Source: Flavobacteriales bacterium
GTDB lineage: Bacteria > Bacteroidota > Bacteroidia > Flavobacteriales_C > GCA-002722245
DNA: 64,000 bases
Assembly (NCBI GenBank): GCA_023251095.1
Contig: JAHEZL010000012.1
Coordinates: 58,354 to 122,353, forward strand
Direction of reading: 5' to 3'
Part shown: positions 45,549 to 55,351 of the stretch, piece by piece
How the letters are laid out: every line of letters starts with the position of its first letter
Numbering within the stretch: the first letter of the stretch is position 1
The notes under the pieces: model-generated
The model's database searches: none
Seen by the model: the letters and a program-made list of their open reading frames with translations, nothing else
What the model was told of the DNA's origin: nothing
Translations under genes and position numbers: made by a program

Positions 45549-48353
45549 TTAAATAGTTTGTTTTAAAAATCCGGAAGTATGTGTTTTTCCTTTCTTCACC
45601 ATGTCCTCGGGAGTACCCTGAAAAACAATTTGTCCGCCGTCTTCACCGCCTTCCGGACCAACGTCAATGATCCAATCGGCACATTTTATAACTTCCATAT
45701 TGTGTTCAATCAGCCACAATGAATTACCATTTTCAATCAATTGCTCAAATGCCAGCAGCAAGTTACGAATATCGTGGATATGCAAACCTGTTGTGGGCTC
45801 ATCAAAAATAAAAAGGGTAGAGGAGGCAGCGGCTCCTTTAGCTAAAAAAGATGCGAGCTTGATGCGTTGCGCTTCGCCACCGCTGAGGGTGCTGGAGGAT
45901 TGCCCGAGGGTGATATAACCCAATCCGGTTTCCTGCAAAGGCAATAATTTATTTACAATTTTCTGGTCGGGAGTACTGCGTCCTTCTTTTGGAGCATTGC
46001 TTTTGAAGAAAATTAATGCTTCATCTACCGTTAAGTTTAAAATATCATTGACGTTTTTGTCGCGGTATTTTACTTCTAAAATTTCCTCTTTAAAGCGTTT
46101 GCCGTTGCATTCATCACAAAGTAAATTCACATCGGCCATAAATTGCATGGATATGGTTACTGTTCCTTCTCCTTCGCACTTTTCACATCTTCCGCCGTCA
46201 ACATTGAAAGAGAAATGGGAAGGTTTATATCCGCGGGCTTTACAAAGCGGCAATTCAGAAAATATACCTCTTATATCATCGTATGCTTTTAAGAAAGTAA
46301 CGGGGTTGGATCGCGAGGATTTTCCAATAGGATTCTGATCAATGAACTCAATACCTTTTAAACGATGAATGTCTCCGCTTACTTTTCCGTTGCTTCCCGA
46401 AGGAATTTTGTTGATGTGGTTTAGCACTTCTTTGTAAGCGATGTCCTGAATCAGGGTTGATTTACCTGATCCGCTAACGCCTGTAATCACGGTGAGTACT
46501 TCGAGCGGAAGATCCACATTTACTTTATTCACATTGTGCATTGTGGCGTCTTCCACTACAACTTTATATTTCCACTTTCTTCTTTCTTTAGGAGTAGGGA
46601 TGGATAATTTTCCTGATAAATACTGAGTGGTTAAACTTTTTTTAGCCGACAGTAATTCTTTGTGTGTTCCTGCAAAAACAATTTCACCGCCATTGGTTCC
46701 GGCCATCGGACCGATATCAATGAGGTAATCGGCCTCTTTCATAATATCGGGATCGTGCTCTACTACAATTACAGTGTTGCCTAAATCGCGTAAGGATTTC
46801 AATACTTTAATCAGGCGTTGGGTATCTCTGGAATGAAGGCCAATGCTGGGTTCGTCCAAAACATACATCGATCCGACGAGAGAAGAACCAAGCGAAGTAG
46901 CCAGATGAATTCTTTGTGATTCGCCGCCTGATAAAGTGTGTGACGGTCGCGACAGGGTTAAATATCCCAAACCAACATCCATTAAATAGTGCAAGCGATT
47001 TTTAATTTCTTCCAGTAATCTTTTGGCAATAATGGCGTCGTTCTTATGCAATTTAATATTGTCGAAAAAAGATTGCAATTCATGAATAGGAGCCGACATC
47101 AGCTCCAGAATATTTTTGTCGTTTACCTTCACCCATGATGCTTCCTTGCGCAGTTTGCTGCCTTTGCAATCCATGCAAGCGGTGCGACCACGGTAGCGTG
47201 CCAGCATTACTCGGTATTGAATTTTATAGAGTTTGCTTTCTACATATTGAAAAAACTGGTGAATGCCTTTGAAATGTTTACAGCCGTTCCACAACAGGTT
47301 TTTCTCTTTTTCATTGAGTTCGTTGTAAGGGCGGTGGATGGGGAAATCTGCTTTTTCGGCAGAGTTGATCAGCTTGATTTTCCATTCGCTCATCTTGTCG
47401 CCTTTCCAGCAGGCAACAGCGTCTTCGTAAACGGAAAGATTAGGATTTGGGATAACCAGTTGTTCTGAAATCCCCAAAACCTGACCGAAGCCTTCGCATT
47501 TCGGACAAGCGCCGAGCGGACTGTTGGGATTGAAAAAATGAGGATTCGGTTCGGTGAATTTTATCCCGTCGGCCTCAAATACATTGGAAAATTTTTCGGA
47601 AATTATTTTGTCGTCGTGAATTTCAATTTCACAATAACCATTTCCAATCTGGAAAGCCGTTTGAATGGAATCTTCAATCTGCGATAAAAAATCATCGTCG
47701 TCGGAAGCAGAGAATCTATCAATCACGACCAATATGTCATTGGCTTGTTTCAGCAGTTCTTTATTAGTTAGTACTTCAGAAGCTTTTACTATTTCCTTTT
47801 TTATTTTAATTCTTTCAAATCCTTCTTTAATGAGGTTTTTCAAAAAATCTTCCACAGAAGTTTCTCCTGCGGAAACAGGAGCAAGCAGTAAACCTCTTTT
47901 CCCTTTGTGCTTTTTAATGAAGAGAATAACATCCTGAACATTGTGTTTTTTCACTTCTGTTCCCGATTCGGGAGAAAAGGTTTTTCCGATGCGGGCAAAG
48001 AGAATTCTTAGGTATTCGGCAATTTCGGTGCTTGAACCAACCGATGAGCGTGAATTTTTAGTGGTTACTTTTTGTTCAATCGCGATGCTGGGCGACAAAC
48101 CTTTGATGTAATCCACATCGGGTTTGTTGATGCGGCCTAAAAACTGACGGGCGTAGGACGATAAGCTTTCTACGTAGCGTCTTTGTCCCTCCGCATAAAT
48201 GGTATCAAAGGCCAATGATGATTTTCCCGATCCCGACAAACCAGTAATCACCACCAGTTTATTGCGGGGAATCACTACATCAATATTTTTGAGGTTGTGC
48301 ACACGTGCACCTTTGATGATGATGAATTTTTTTGGATCGAGGTTTTCCGACAT
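45549..48353 (-). CDS. uvrA: excinuclease ABC subunit A
   Basis: Damage-recognition ATPase of nucleotide excision repair. The 934-aa protein has two ABC modules: Walker [14 protein letters not shown] near residue 35 and [13 protein letters not shown] near 640, each with a signature ([13 protein letters not shown] and [13 protein letters not shown]). Zinc-finger cysteines occur as CPKCEGFG and CMDCKG in the first half and CEKCEGEG and CDECNG in the second. Length and motifs are normal. uspA lies 19 nt upstream. Confidence 0.98.
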   Translation of the reverse strand: MSENLDPKKFIIIKGARVHNLKNIDVVIPRNKLVVITGLSGSGKSSLAFDTIYAEGQRRYVESLSSYARQFLGRINKPDVDYIKGLSPSIAIEQKVTTKNSRSSVGSSTEIAEYLRILFARIGKTFSPESGTEVKKHNVQDVILFIKKHKGKRGLLLAPVSAGETSVEDFLKNLIKEGFERIKIKKEIVKASEVLTNKELLKQANDILVVIDRFSASDDDDFLSQIEDSIQTAFQIGNGYCEIEIHDDKIISEKFSNVFEADGIKFTEPNPHFFNPNSPLGACPKCEGFGQVLGISEQLVIPNPNLSVYEDAVACWKGDKMSEWKIKLINSAEKADFPIHRPYNELNEKEKNLLWNGCKHFKGIHQFFQYVESKLYKIQYRVMLARYRGRTACMDCKGSKLRKEASWVKVNDKNILELMSAPIHELQSFFDNIKLHKNDAIIAKRLLEEIKNRLHYLMDVGLGYLTLSRPSHTLSGGESQRIHLATSLGSSLVGSMYVLDEPSIGLHSRDTQRLIKVLKSLRDLGNTVIVVEHDPDIMKEADYLIDIGPMAGTNGGEIVFAGTHKELLSAKKSLTTQYLSGKLSIPTPKERRKWKYKVVVEDATMHNVNKVNVDLPLEVLTVITGVSGSGKSTLIQDIAYKEVLNHINKIPSGSNGKVSGDIHRLKGIEFIDQNPIGKSSRSNPVTFLKAYDDIRGIFSELPLCKARGYKPSHFSFNVDGGRCEKCEGEGTVTISMQFMADVNLLCDECNGKRFKEEILEVKYRDKNVNDILNLTVDEALIFFKSNAPKEGRSTPDQKIVNKLLPLQETGLGYITLGQSSSTLSGGEAQRIKLASFLAKGAAASSTLFIFDEPTTGLHIHDIRNLLLAFEQLIENGNSLWLIEHNMEVIKCADWIIDVGPEGGEDGGQIVFQGTPEDMVKKGKTHTSGFLKQTI

Positions 48354-48372
48354 GCTGAAAATAATATCCGGA

Positions 48373-49191
48373 TTAGGCCGGGAAAATAATATCTGGTTTT
48401 ACTTCGCTGTCCTCAATTTTTAAGGTCAGTACAGGTTGCTGTCGTTTTTTCACAATGTCTTCGCTGATGCTTCCGAATAAAAAGTGGGATAGCCCGCTTC
48501 TTCCATGAGTTTCCATAATGAGCAGCTCGGGAGTGGCTTCATCGCAATAGGCGTTGATGCCTTCTTCCACCGATTTTGCTTTCACGATTCTGCAGCAATA
48601 ACCTTTTAAGTTATTATAAGCAGCGAAATCTTCCATGAGTCGGGTGCTGTATTCCGGAGTTTCTGAATTCGCCGGCGTGACCACTTTCAATAAATGTATT
48701 TCGGGATTGTAAACATCTAACAGCGCTTTGATTTTTTTGAAAGCGACATTCGCTTCGTTGAAAAAGTTAGAACTGAAAACAGCGGTGTTGATGCTGAAAT
48801 CGGGAGTGCTTTCTTTTACAATTAAAAGCGGCAGGGAAGAACTTCTCATCACGTTATCAGTGTTGCTTCCGTAGATGTGTTGGTGGTTTTGTCGCTGTCC
48901 GTGACTTCCCATCACAATCAGCTCAATATTATTTTTATCGGCGTAATGCTGGATGCCTTGTGTAATGGAGTCGATTTTTACGGCATCTATCAATTTAAGT
49001 CCGGCCAGACTTTTTAATTCCACAATTTCCAGAAACTTTTTATTAATTTCGTCATTACTTTCTGTGGCCGGAGCTTCTAAAATGTGCAGTAAATGTATTT
49101 CTGCCTTCGCTTTTCTCGCTATATCCGCCGCTACTCCCAATGCATTGTAGGAATAAGATGAAAAATCGATAGGGACTAATATTTTTTGCAT
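48373..49191 (-). CDS. tandem universal stress protein
   Basis: A 272-aa protein of two Usp domains (about 1-135 and 140-270). Both carry the ATP-binding pattern G-x2-G-x9-[21 protein letters not shown] in the first and [18 protein letters not shown] in the second, so both halves may bind ATP. It lies upstream of uvrA on the same strand and is divergent from the DUF4476 gene. Confidence 0.92.
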   Translation of the reverse strand: MQKILVPIDFSSYSYNALGVAADIARKAKAEIHLLHILEAPATESNDEINKKFLEIVELKSLAGLKLIDAVKIDSITQGIQHYADKNNIELIVMGSHGQRQNHQHIYGSNTDNVMRSSSLPLLIVKESTPDFSINTAVFSSNFFNEANVAFKKIKALLDVYNPEIHLLKVVTPANSETPEYSTRLMEDFAAYNNLKGYCCRIVKAKSVEEGINAYCDEATPELLIMETHGRSGLSHFLFGSISEDIVKKRQQPVLTLKIEDSEVKPDIIFPA

Positions 49192-49291
49192 GGCATTATT
49201 TTAAATGTGAAATTAATCAATTTGTAAGTTAAAGTAGGCCTTGCAAGCTTCTTTTTCAAAAAAATAAAAGAGCCGGCAGAACCCTATTGAA

Positions 49292-49299
49292 TAAATTTG
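49292..49299 (+). promoter_or_regulatory. -7 element of the DUF4476 gene
   Basis: TAAATTTG matches TAnnTTTG 46 nt before the ATG at 49346. Confidence 0.45.
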
Positions 49300-49345
49300 G
49301 TATAATGTTAGCTTAGGAAAGAAAAAAATAACAAAACTCTATATT

Positions 49346-50536
49346 ATGAAAAGCAAAATATTTACTCTTTTAATGTTTGTTGGAATGACCGCTTTCTCTC
49401 AGGGAAATGTGGTTTTTTTTACTGAATTCGGTGAACTTTTTTATGTGAGTATGAATGGTGTAAAAGTGAATTCAACACCAATGGCTAATGTGAAGGTGGA
49501 AGGAGTGAAGGCTCCGGGTGCAATGGTGCTCATAACTTTTGCCGATCCGGCTTTGGGTGTGCTTCATAAAAATGTAATGGCTACCGACGGAATGGAGAAT
49601 ACATATAAAGTAAAGAGAAATAAAAAAGGAGAATGGAAGATTCTTCCATTTACAAGTGTAGCTATGGATGCTATGGTTACTTCAAATAATACAAATACTT
49701 CAAGTGATCCGGTATTGATTCAGCAAAAAGTGGCTGATCCCGTTGTTGATCAAACAGTACAAAATAACACGGCAGTGCAAGGAACTACAGGAGTAGGTAC
49801 AACAACAATAAATACCAATACTCAAACTTCTGCTAATCCAAACAATTCCGGACTTTCCCTAAACATTAATATGAATGGTGCACAAAGCAATCAGCAAGTA
49901 GTAAGCAACACAGAGGTGCAACCGGTAAATACTTCTACCACAACAACTACCACAACAACCAATACAGTAAATACTACTCAAAGCAATACAGCTAAACCAA
50001 ACAATACAGGTATTTCATTTAATGTAAATATCAACGGAGGATCTTTAAATACTGCTTTAAATAATTTAAGTAATACTGTCACTTCTACAGTAACAACAAA
50101 TACCACAGCAGATCCGATTAGTACTAATAATGAAGTGATTCTTGTTGATAACACACAGCAGCAAACAACGCAAAATGCAATTCCTGTTACCGATGGATCT
50201 CTTACACAAACCACTACTATAAGTAATTCAGGTTCGGGATGTATGATGGCGATGAGTGATGGCGATTTCAGCGATGCTAAAAGCTCCATCTCTTCTAAAA
50301 GCTTTGAAGATTCTAAAATGAAAGTGGCCAAACAAATTACAGAAAACAATTGTTTGTCGGTTTCTCAAATTAAAGAGGTGATGGGCTTGTTCAGCTTTGA
50401 GCAATCAAAACTGGATTTCGCAAAATATGCTTACGGACATACTTCCGAAAAAAACAACTATTATAAAATCAATGATGTGTTCACGTATGAATCCAGCATT
50501 GATGAATTACAAACGTATATCAAGGCAAACAAATAA
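49346..50536 (+). CDS. exported DUF4476-domain protein with a Thr/Asn-rich linker
   Basis: A 396-aa protein: signal peptide ending AFSQ (about 19); a beta-rich N-terminal domain (20-110); a long low-complexity linker rich in Thr, Asn, Ser and Gln (112-296); and a C-terminal DUF4476 domain (302-396: FEDSKMKVAKQITENNCLS, LFSFEQSKLDFAKYAY). The linker contains two similar modules, NNSGLSLNINMNG (167-179) and NNTGISFNVNING (219-231). DUF4476 proteins are Bacteroidota-specific and of unknown function. A terminator follows. Confidence 0.8.
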   Translation: MKSKIFTLLMFVGMTAFSQGNVVFFTEFGELFYVSMNGVKVNSTPMANVKVEGVKAPGAMVLITFADPALGVLHKNVMATDGMENTYKVKRNKKGEWKILPFTSVAMDAMVTSNNTNTSSDPVLIQQKVADPVVDQTVQNNTAVQGTTGVGTTTINTNTQTSANPNNSGLSLNINMNGAQSNQQVVSNTEVQPVNTSTTTTTTTTNTVNTTQSNTAKPNNTGISFNVNINGGSLNTALNNLSNTVTSTVTTNTTADPISTNNEVILVDNTQQQTTQNAIPVTDGSLTQTTTISNSGSGCMMAMSDGDFSDAKSSISSKSFEDSKMKVAKQITENNCLSVSQIKEVMGLFSFEQSKLDFAKYAYGHTSEKNNYYKINDVFTYESSIDELQTYIKANK

Positions 50537-50553
50537 TTGATGGCCGAAAGTTT

Positions 50554-50590
50554 AAAACCGTCTCCGCGAAATCGGAGGCGGTTTTTTTTT
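50554..50590 (+). terminator. intrinsic terminator of the DUF4476 gene
   Basis: AAACCGTCTCCG (50555-50566) pairs with CGGAGGCGGTTT (50573-50584) with one G-T pair, followed by a T8 tract. Confidence 0.85.
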
Positions 50591-50651
50591 GGTTATCAAC
50601 AAGCGCTTATTTTTTGTGATGAATGCTTACCTTTGCCTTCTGTTTTAAGGA

Positions 50652-51197
50652 ATGGGGTTTATAAACGACATAAGGCAAAAATTGGCGGAAAGGGCTGTTA
50701 AATCGGCTGTTTCCCCTGAAAGAAAAACAGTACCCGTTAGTTTGAGCGATGCGAAAAGCTGTGGAATAATCTATCGCGCCGATCATCCTGAGGAAGAAGA
50801 GCTGGTAAAAAAATATGTAAAATATTTACGCGATTACAAGCTCACAGTGAAGGCTTTAGGATATTTTGATTTGCCGAAAATGCCTGAAGGTGTAAATCCG
50901 AAATTAGAATATGATTATTTTACAAAAAAGGATTTAAATTTGCTTTTGCAGCCCACCGGAAAAGTGGTGGTTAATTTTATTGAGGAGCCCTACGATATCC
51001 TGATTGATACAAGCATTATTGCTTTTTTCCCTTTCAGATATATTGTAAGTCAGTCGCAGGCAAAATTTAAGGTTGGCCGACAGGAGCTGGAATATAGCTC
51101 CAGTTTTGATTTTATGATTAAGGTGGAAGAGGGAAAAGATTTAAGATATTTATTGAGATACATTGATCACTATTTGAACATTATTAATAAAGCATAA
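50652..51197 (+). CDS. DUF6913-type conserved protein upstream of dapA
   Basis: A 181-aa soluble protein without signal peptide. The pattern CGIIYRADHPEEEELVKKYV, DLPKMPEGVNPK and ILIDTSIIAFFPFRYIVSQSQAKFKVGR resembles the Bacteroidota DUF6913 family that commonly precedes dapA; this is recalled, not searched. Function unknown. It is 2 nt upstream of dapA and clearly co-transcribed. Confidence 0.65.
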   Translation: MGFINDIRQKLAERAVKSAVSPERKTVPVSLSDAKSCGIIYRADHPEEEELVKKYVKYLRDYKLTVKALGYFDLPKMPEGVNPKLEYDYFTKKDLNLLLQPTGKVVVNFIEEPYDILIDTSIIAFFPFRYIVSQSQAKFKVGRQELEYSSSFDFMIKVEEGKDLRYLLRYIDHYLNIINKA

Positions 51198-51199
51198 GT

Positions 51200-52069
51200 A
51201 TGTCTATTGATTTGAAAGGAACAGGAGTAGCTCTGGTAACACCATTTACCAAAAACAATGAAGTGGATTATACTGCATTGGAGAAATTGGTAAATCATGT
51301 GATCAGTGGAGGGGTGAACTACCTCGTGGTTTTAGGAACAACCGGTGAATCTGTGACGCTTTCAAAGGAAGAAAAGAAAAAAGTAGTGGAGAAGGTACTG
51401 GCTGTTAACAATGGCCGATTACCTGTTGTATTGGGCTTGGGTGGAAATGACACGACGGAATTATTAAAAGAACTGGAAACTACTGACTTCAAAGGGATTG
51501 ATGCATTATTGAGTGTTTCTCCGTCTTACAATCGTCCTTCTCAAGAAGGCATCTACCAACACTATGCGGCTCTGGCTAAAAAATCACCTTTGCCTATTAT
51601 ATTGTACAATGTTCCCGCCCGAACGGGTGCAACGGTTGAAGTGGAAACAACTTTAAAACTGGCGAAAGAATTTAAAAACATCATTGCGATGAAAGATGCA
51701 TCGGCTCATGTGAACCAATGTATGGACATGATGTGCGGCGCTCCCGAGGGTTTTGTGGTTACATCAGGCGACGATAGTTTGGCTTTGCCCATGATGGCTT
51801 TCGGTGCTCACGGATTGATTTCTGTAATTGCCAATGCTTACCCTAAAGAAACTGTAGCCATTGTTAATGCTGCTTTGAAAGGAGATTTCGCTGCTGCACG
51901 CAAAGCACATTTTGCTTTAACGCCGGTAATGAAAGTTATTTTTGAAGATGGAAATCCTTCCGGTGTGAAATATTTCCTACATAAACTGGGCATGATGGAG
52001 AATGTTCTTCGTTTGCCTTTGGTTCCTGTTAAAAAGGAAACTGCGGCGAAGATTGATAAAATGTTTTAG
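51200..52069 (+). CDS. dapA: 4-hydroxy-tetrahydrodipicolinate synthase
   Basis: Condenses aspartate semialdehyde with pyruvate in lysine and diaminopimelate synthesis. The 289-aa length is usual. GTTGESVTL, the catalytic Tyr in LYNVPARTG and the Schiff-base Lys165 in IAMKDAS are present. It follows the DUF6913-type gene by 2 nt. No terminator is seen after it. Confidence 0.96.
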   Translation: MSIDLKGTGVALVTPFTKNNEVDYTALEKLVNHVISGGVNYLVVLGTTGESVTLSKEEKKKVVEKVLAVNNGRLPVVLGLGGNDTTELLKELETTDFKGIDALLSVSPSYNRPSQEGIYQHYAALAKKSPLPIILYNVPARTGATVEVETTLKLAKEFKNIIAMKDASAHVNQCMDMMCGAPEGFVVTSGDDSLALPMMAFGAHGLISVIANAYPKETVAIVNAALKGDFAAARKAHFALTPVMKVIFEDGNPSGVKYFLHKLGMMENVLRLPLVPVKKETAAKIDKMF

Positions 52070-52160
52070 GAAGTTTTCCTGAATCTTTCTGTATCTGCCG
52101 AAATCACCATATTTGAAACTGCGGGGATGTGCTTTTTTGCAATTTAGTAATGTAATAGTA

Positions 52161-52787
52161 ATGAGAAAACTAATTTTTTTAGGGCTTGTATTTTTGCAAT
52201 TTATTTCTTGTAAAGAGAAAGAACAAACAGCGAATTCATATAGGGTGGCAAGAATTGGTAATGATTCCATATACTATAATGTGAATTCCTTGGGGGATTT
52301 TGAGGATACGATGAAAATATTTAGTAGAGCAACAACCATTTTAACTTGGAATAACGGCCTAGTAAGAGATATGTACATTGTTTCTAATAATGGAGAACTT
52401 TCAAGAATTAATTATAAAATCAGAAAAGAAAAAGGGGTTGTTTTTTATTCAGATACTTCTAATAATTTAGAAACACCACCTCCTTTGATTGATGGAGATT
52501 CTATTAATAGTTTCTTTTTCAAAAAAATGAAGATAGATGTTACTATAAAAAACAGAATTGACACCGCAACTCTAAATATCAAAAATACTTTCCCTGGAAT
52601 CTTGCATTTTTCTTTTTTGAGTGGAATAAGTGAGGTTTACTTGATTGATAACGAACAAACGATAAAGTTTTTACCAAATAACAAGAGAGATTCTATTAGA
52701 TTAGGCTTTACGTGTTACTATCCCAATAGTGTTGGTTTTGTTCGAAAGTCTTTTGTGTTGCCACCTATAGATACTACCGTTAAATAA
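52161..52787 (+). CDS. hypothetical lipoprotein
   Basis: A 208-aa lipoprotein with lipobox QFISC (Cys17). No family was recognised; the rest is strand-rich and polar. The ATG at 52161 is chosen because it gives a complete lipoprotein signal; an ATG at 52113 would add 16 residues in front of it. The A/T-rich composition and the toxin-antitoxin pair next to it suggest a small accessory patch between dapA and xseA. Confidence 0.6.
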   Translation: MRKLIFLGLVFLQFISCKEKEQTANSYRVARIGNDSIYYNVNSLGDFEDTMKIFSRATTILTWNNGLVRDMYIVSNNGELSRINYKIRKEKGVVFYSDTSNNLETPPPLIDGDSINSFFFKKMKIDVTIKNRIDTATLNIKNTFPGILHFSFLSGISEVYLIDNEQTIKFLPNNKRDSIRLGFTCYYPNSVGFVRKSFVLPPIDTTVK

Positions 52788-53017
52788 TTCTGCCAACGAT
52801 TCATTCCCAGTATTTTCAAGCATGGTAATTTCAGATTTTAGCGCAGCGGAAAATGAAATCCTTTTTTCAGGCATTTTCAATGCCGATACGCAATCTTTTC
52901 TTTTGTCCATTCTAAATCACAAATGCGATTGAAAATCGCTTTATTTCTTCCTTCAAAGAACGAAGGTTAAGTTTATCTCTTTTCTAGCATTTGACATCTA
53001 TATTATATATATTTAGT

Positions 53018-53025
53018 TAAATTTG
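53018..53025 (+). promoter_or_regulatory. -7 element directly before the antitoxin gene
   Basis: TAAATTTG, a perfect TAnnTTTG, then five bases and the ATG at 53031. A TTTG occurs at 52990-52993, but the 24-nt spacing is longer than usual. Confidence 0.45.
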
Positions 53026-53030
53026 CCACT

Positions 53031-53276
53031 ATGAATATTCAAGCTGAATTAAACTGGATTAGAACAGAGTTGGACAATGTCAATGATGTCAACTTAGTTA
53101 CTGCTATTAAGAATCTTCTTGCTTATGCAAAAAAAAACAACAGCAACATTGATTTCTGGGATACTCTCACAATTGAGCAACAAGGTGAGATTGAAAAGGG
53201 AATAGCTGAATTAAATGCAGGCAAAGGAATATCTCATGATAAAGTAATGAAAGAAGCTAAAAGCAGACTCAAGTAG
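53031..53276 (+). CDS. type II antitoxin, addiction-module component
   Basis: An 81-aa acidic protein. The C-terminal half (DTLTIEQQGEIEKGIAELNAGKGISHDKVMKEAK) matches the small antitoxins that wrap ParE/RelE toxins in Bacteroidota; the N-terminal helix IQAELNWIRTELD may dimerise. It begins 8 nt before the toxin gene and would neutralise it and repress the operon. Confidence 0.8.
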   Translation: MNIQAELNWIRTELDNVNDVNLVTAIKNLLAYAKKNNSNIDFWDTLTIEQQGEIEKGIAELNAGKGISHDKVMKEAKSRLK

Positions 53277-53284
53277 TTGTTGTA

Positions 53285-53590
53285 ATGAAGAGTAAGCATA
53301 CTATCATTTGGTCTCCTCGTGCCAAAAATCAATTCTTCGCTATCGTTGATTTCATTAATGAAAAGTGGAATAAAAACACTGCTGATAAATTTATTGATAA
53401 AGTAAATAAGTCTATCATTGCATTGCAATCTATGCCTGATGCCTTTCCTGAATCAAACAAAAAGAAAATCAGAAGATGTGTTATAACCAAACAAACAACA
53501 GTCTTTTATTGTTTAGAAAAAAACTCCATTGAATTAGCTGCATTTTTTGACACCCGTCAGAATCCTAAAAAACTAAAGAAAAAAATCTAA
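53285..53590 (+). CDS. RelE/ParE-family toxin
   Basis: A 101-aa basic toxin: IIWSPRAKNQFFAIVDFINEKW, then MPDAFPESNKKKIRRCVITK and the family-typical ending LAAFFDTRQNPKKL. The latter pattern is closer to ParE-type (gyrase-directed) than to ribosome-dependent RelE, but the target is not decided by eye. It lies 8 nt after the antitoxin gene. Confidence 0.85.
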   Translation: MKSKHTIIWSPRAKNQFFAIVDFINEKWNKNTADKFIDKVNKSIIALQSMPDAFPESNKKKIRRCVITKQTTVFYCLEKNSIELAAFFDTRQNPKKLKKKI

Positions 53591-53716
53591 ATAGGAAACC
53601 CATCTTCTATTGCATTCCTACAAGCTACTCAGGTATATAAATCCGGTTAATACTGAATTACCATAGTTGAAAACTTTGCGCAGGGATTGCGCTTTTCCTG
53701 CTTATTTTTGAAGGGC

Positions 53717-55102
53717 ATGAGCGAAGTATCTTCAAATAACGAATTTCTTTCTTTACACCAATTGTCGCTGCACATTAAAGATGCCATTGAAGGTAATTTT
53801 ATGGGGCAGATATGGGTGGTGGCGGAGATTGCGGCAATGAATATCAATCAGGGGAGCGGACATTGTTACCTCGAATTGGTGGAGAAAAATGAAAAATCAT
53901 TGCTGGCCAAAATGCGCGCAAATATCTGGTCGTTCAAGCTGCAAAATATCCTCAATAAATTTTTTCAGGTAACGGGAAGTACGCTGCAACAAGGCATGAA
54001 AACATTGTTGCTGGTGGAAGTTCAGTACCATGCCGTGTATGGCATCAGTTTAAATATTTTAGGTGTTGATCCGAGTTATTCTTTGGGAGAGCTGGCGAGA
54101 AAGAAGAAAGAAATTGTTGATCGCCTAGAGCAGGAGGGTTTGATGGATAAAAACAAAGTGTTGGATTTTCCTTTGGTGCCGCAACGAGTAGCATTGATTT
54201 CTTCTGAAACCGCTGCAGGATATGAAGATTTTGTAAATCAGTTAAATAATAATCCTTACGGCTATCATCTCGACTTAAAAATATTTCCGGCAGTGATGCA
54301 GGGAGATAAAACGGTTGCATCAGTGTTGAGTGCTTTAGAAAAAATAGCAGCTAAAAAAGATTTGTTCGATGCAGTGGTGATTACCCGAGGAGGGGGATCA
54401 TCTGTGGAGCTGAGCGCCTTTGATAGTTATGAACTGGGAAAGGCCATTGCTTTATTTCCTTTGCCGGTGTTAACCGGAATTGGTCATGAGCGAGACGAAT
54501 CCGTTGCGGATATGGTGGCCCATAAAAAATTAAAAACACCTACAGCTGTTGCTGAATTTTTGATTTCTTGCTTCGTTACTTTTGAGGAAATGCTCATCGA
54601 TGCAAAGTTTCGGGTAAAAGAATTACTAAAAGAAAAATTGCTTTTTGAAAACAACAGAATTAAAGAGGCGTCTAATATCATTTCCAGAAAGTCATTAAGT
54701 TTTATTAGCGACAGAAGAACGGAGCTGACAAGTGTTTCAAGAGATTTAAAAGAATTTTCTCTAAAATATCTGGAAATCAAAAAGCGGAATTTAACGGGCA
54801 ATAAACAAGCGGTTTCTGTGGAAACATCACGATTATTAAAGCAAAGAGAATTTCAGCTTAAGGTCATTCAGCAGGACATTACAGCAAAGAGCTTACTTTT
54901 TTTGCAGCGACAACAACATCAATTGTTGTTGATCGGAGAAAAAGTGAAGTTGCTGGATCCGGCGAATGTCATCGCGCGAGGTTATACCCTTACATACGCC
55001 AATGGCAAAGTAGTGAAGTCGGCCAAAGATTTAAAAGCAGGAGAACATCTCACCACGCAATTTAAAGACGGAAAAGTACAAAGTAAAATCACTGATATAT
55101 GA
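53717..55102 (+). CDS. xseA: exodeoxyribonuclease VII large subunit
   Basis: Catalytic subunit of exonuclease VII, which degrades single-stranded DNA. The 461-aa protein has an OB-fold N-terminal domain (to about 100), the conserved LDFPLVPQRVALISSETAAGYEDF, FDAVVITRGGGSSVELSAFD and GIGHERDESVADMVAHKKLKTP in the catalytic core, and a coiled-coil C-terminal part. The ATG at 53717 is preferred over a TTG at 53687. Its stop overlaps xseB by 4 nt. Confidence 0.95.
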   Translation: MSEVSSNNEFLSLHQLSLHIKDAIEGNFMGQIWVVAEIAAMNINQGSGHCYLELVEKNEKSLLAKMRANIWSFKLQNILNKFFQVTGSTLQQGMKTLLLVEVQYHAVYGISLNILGVDPSYSLGELARKKKEIVDRLEQEGLMDKNKVLDFPLVPQRVALISSETAAGYEDFVNQLNNNPYGYHLDLKIFPAVMQGDKTVASVLSALEKIAAKKDLFDAVVITRGGGSSVELSAFDSYELGKAIALFPLPVLTGIGHERDESVADMVAHKKLKTPTAVAEFLISCFVTFEEMLIDAKFRVKELLKEKLLFENNRIKEASNIISRKSLSFISDRRTELTSVSRDLKEFSLKYLEIKKRNLTGNKQAVSVETSRLLKQREFQLKVIQQDITAKSLLFLQRQQHQLLLIGEKVKLLDPANVIARGYTLTYANGKVVKSAKDLKAGEHLTTQFKDGKVQSKITDI

Positions 55103-55299
55103 CAAAGAAAAAAGCAGGCTACTCTGATGCTATCCAGGAGTTGGAAAGCATTGTAGCAAAAATTGAAGGAGAAGAAGTGGATGTGGATGAGTTGGCAGAA
55201 AATGTAAAAAAAGCCTTGCAGCTCATCAAAACCTGTAATCTGAAATTGAAAAATACTGAGGAGGAAGTGAGCAGAATTTTAAAGGAAATTGGTGAATAA
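55099..55299 (+). CDS. xseB: exodeoxyribonuclease VII small subunit
   Basis: A 66-aa helical protein that assembles along the coiled coil of XseA. The family pattern YSDAIQELESIVAKIEGEEVDVDELAENVKKALQLIKTC is evident. The ATG overlaps the xseA stop (ATGA), giving the 1:1 coupling usual for the pair. Confidence 0.93.
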   Translation: MTKKKAGYSDAIQELESIVAKIEGEEVDVDELAENVKKALQLIKTCNLKLKNTEEEVSRILKEIGE

Positions 55300-55351
55300 G
55301 ATTTAATAATTACTTTACAGTCAAGGCTGTTTTTCTTACTAAATTCGCAGA

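Noticed and set aside
52701..52910. A 69-codon minus-strand reading frame overlapping the end of the lipoprotein gene and the following gap
   Set aside because: It is antisense to a better gene over part of its length, has no recognisable domain and no start signal. It might be a remnant, but I cannot support it.
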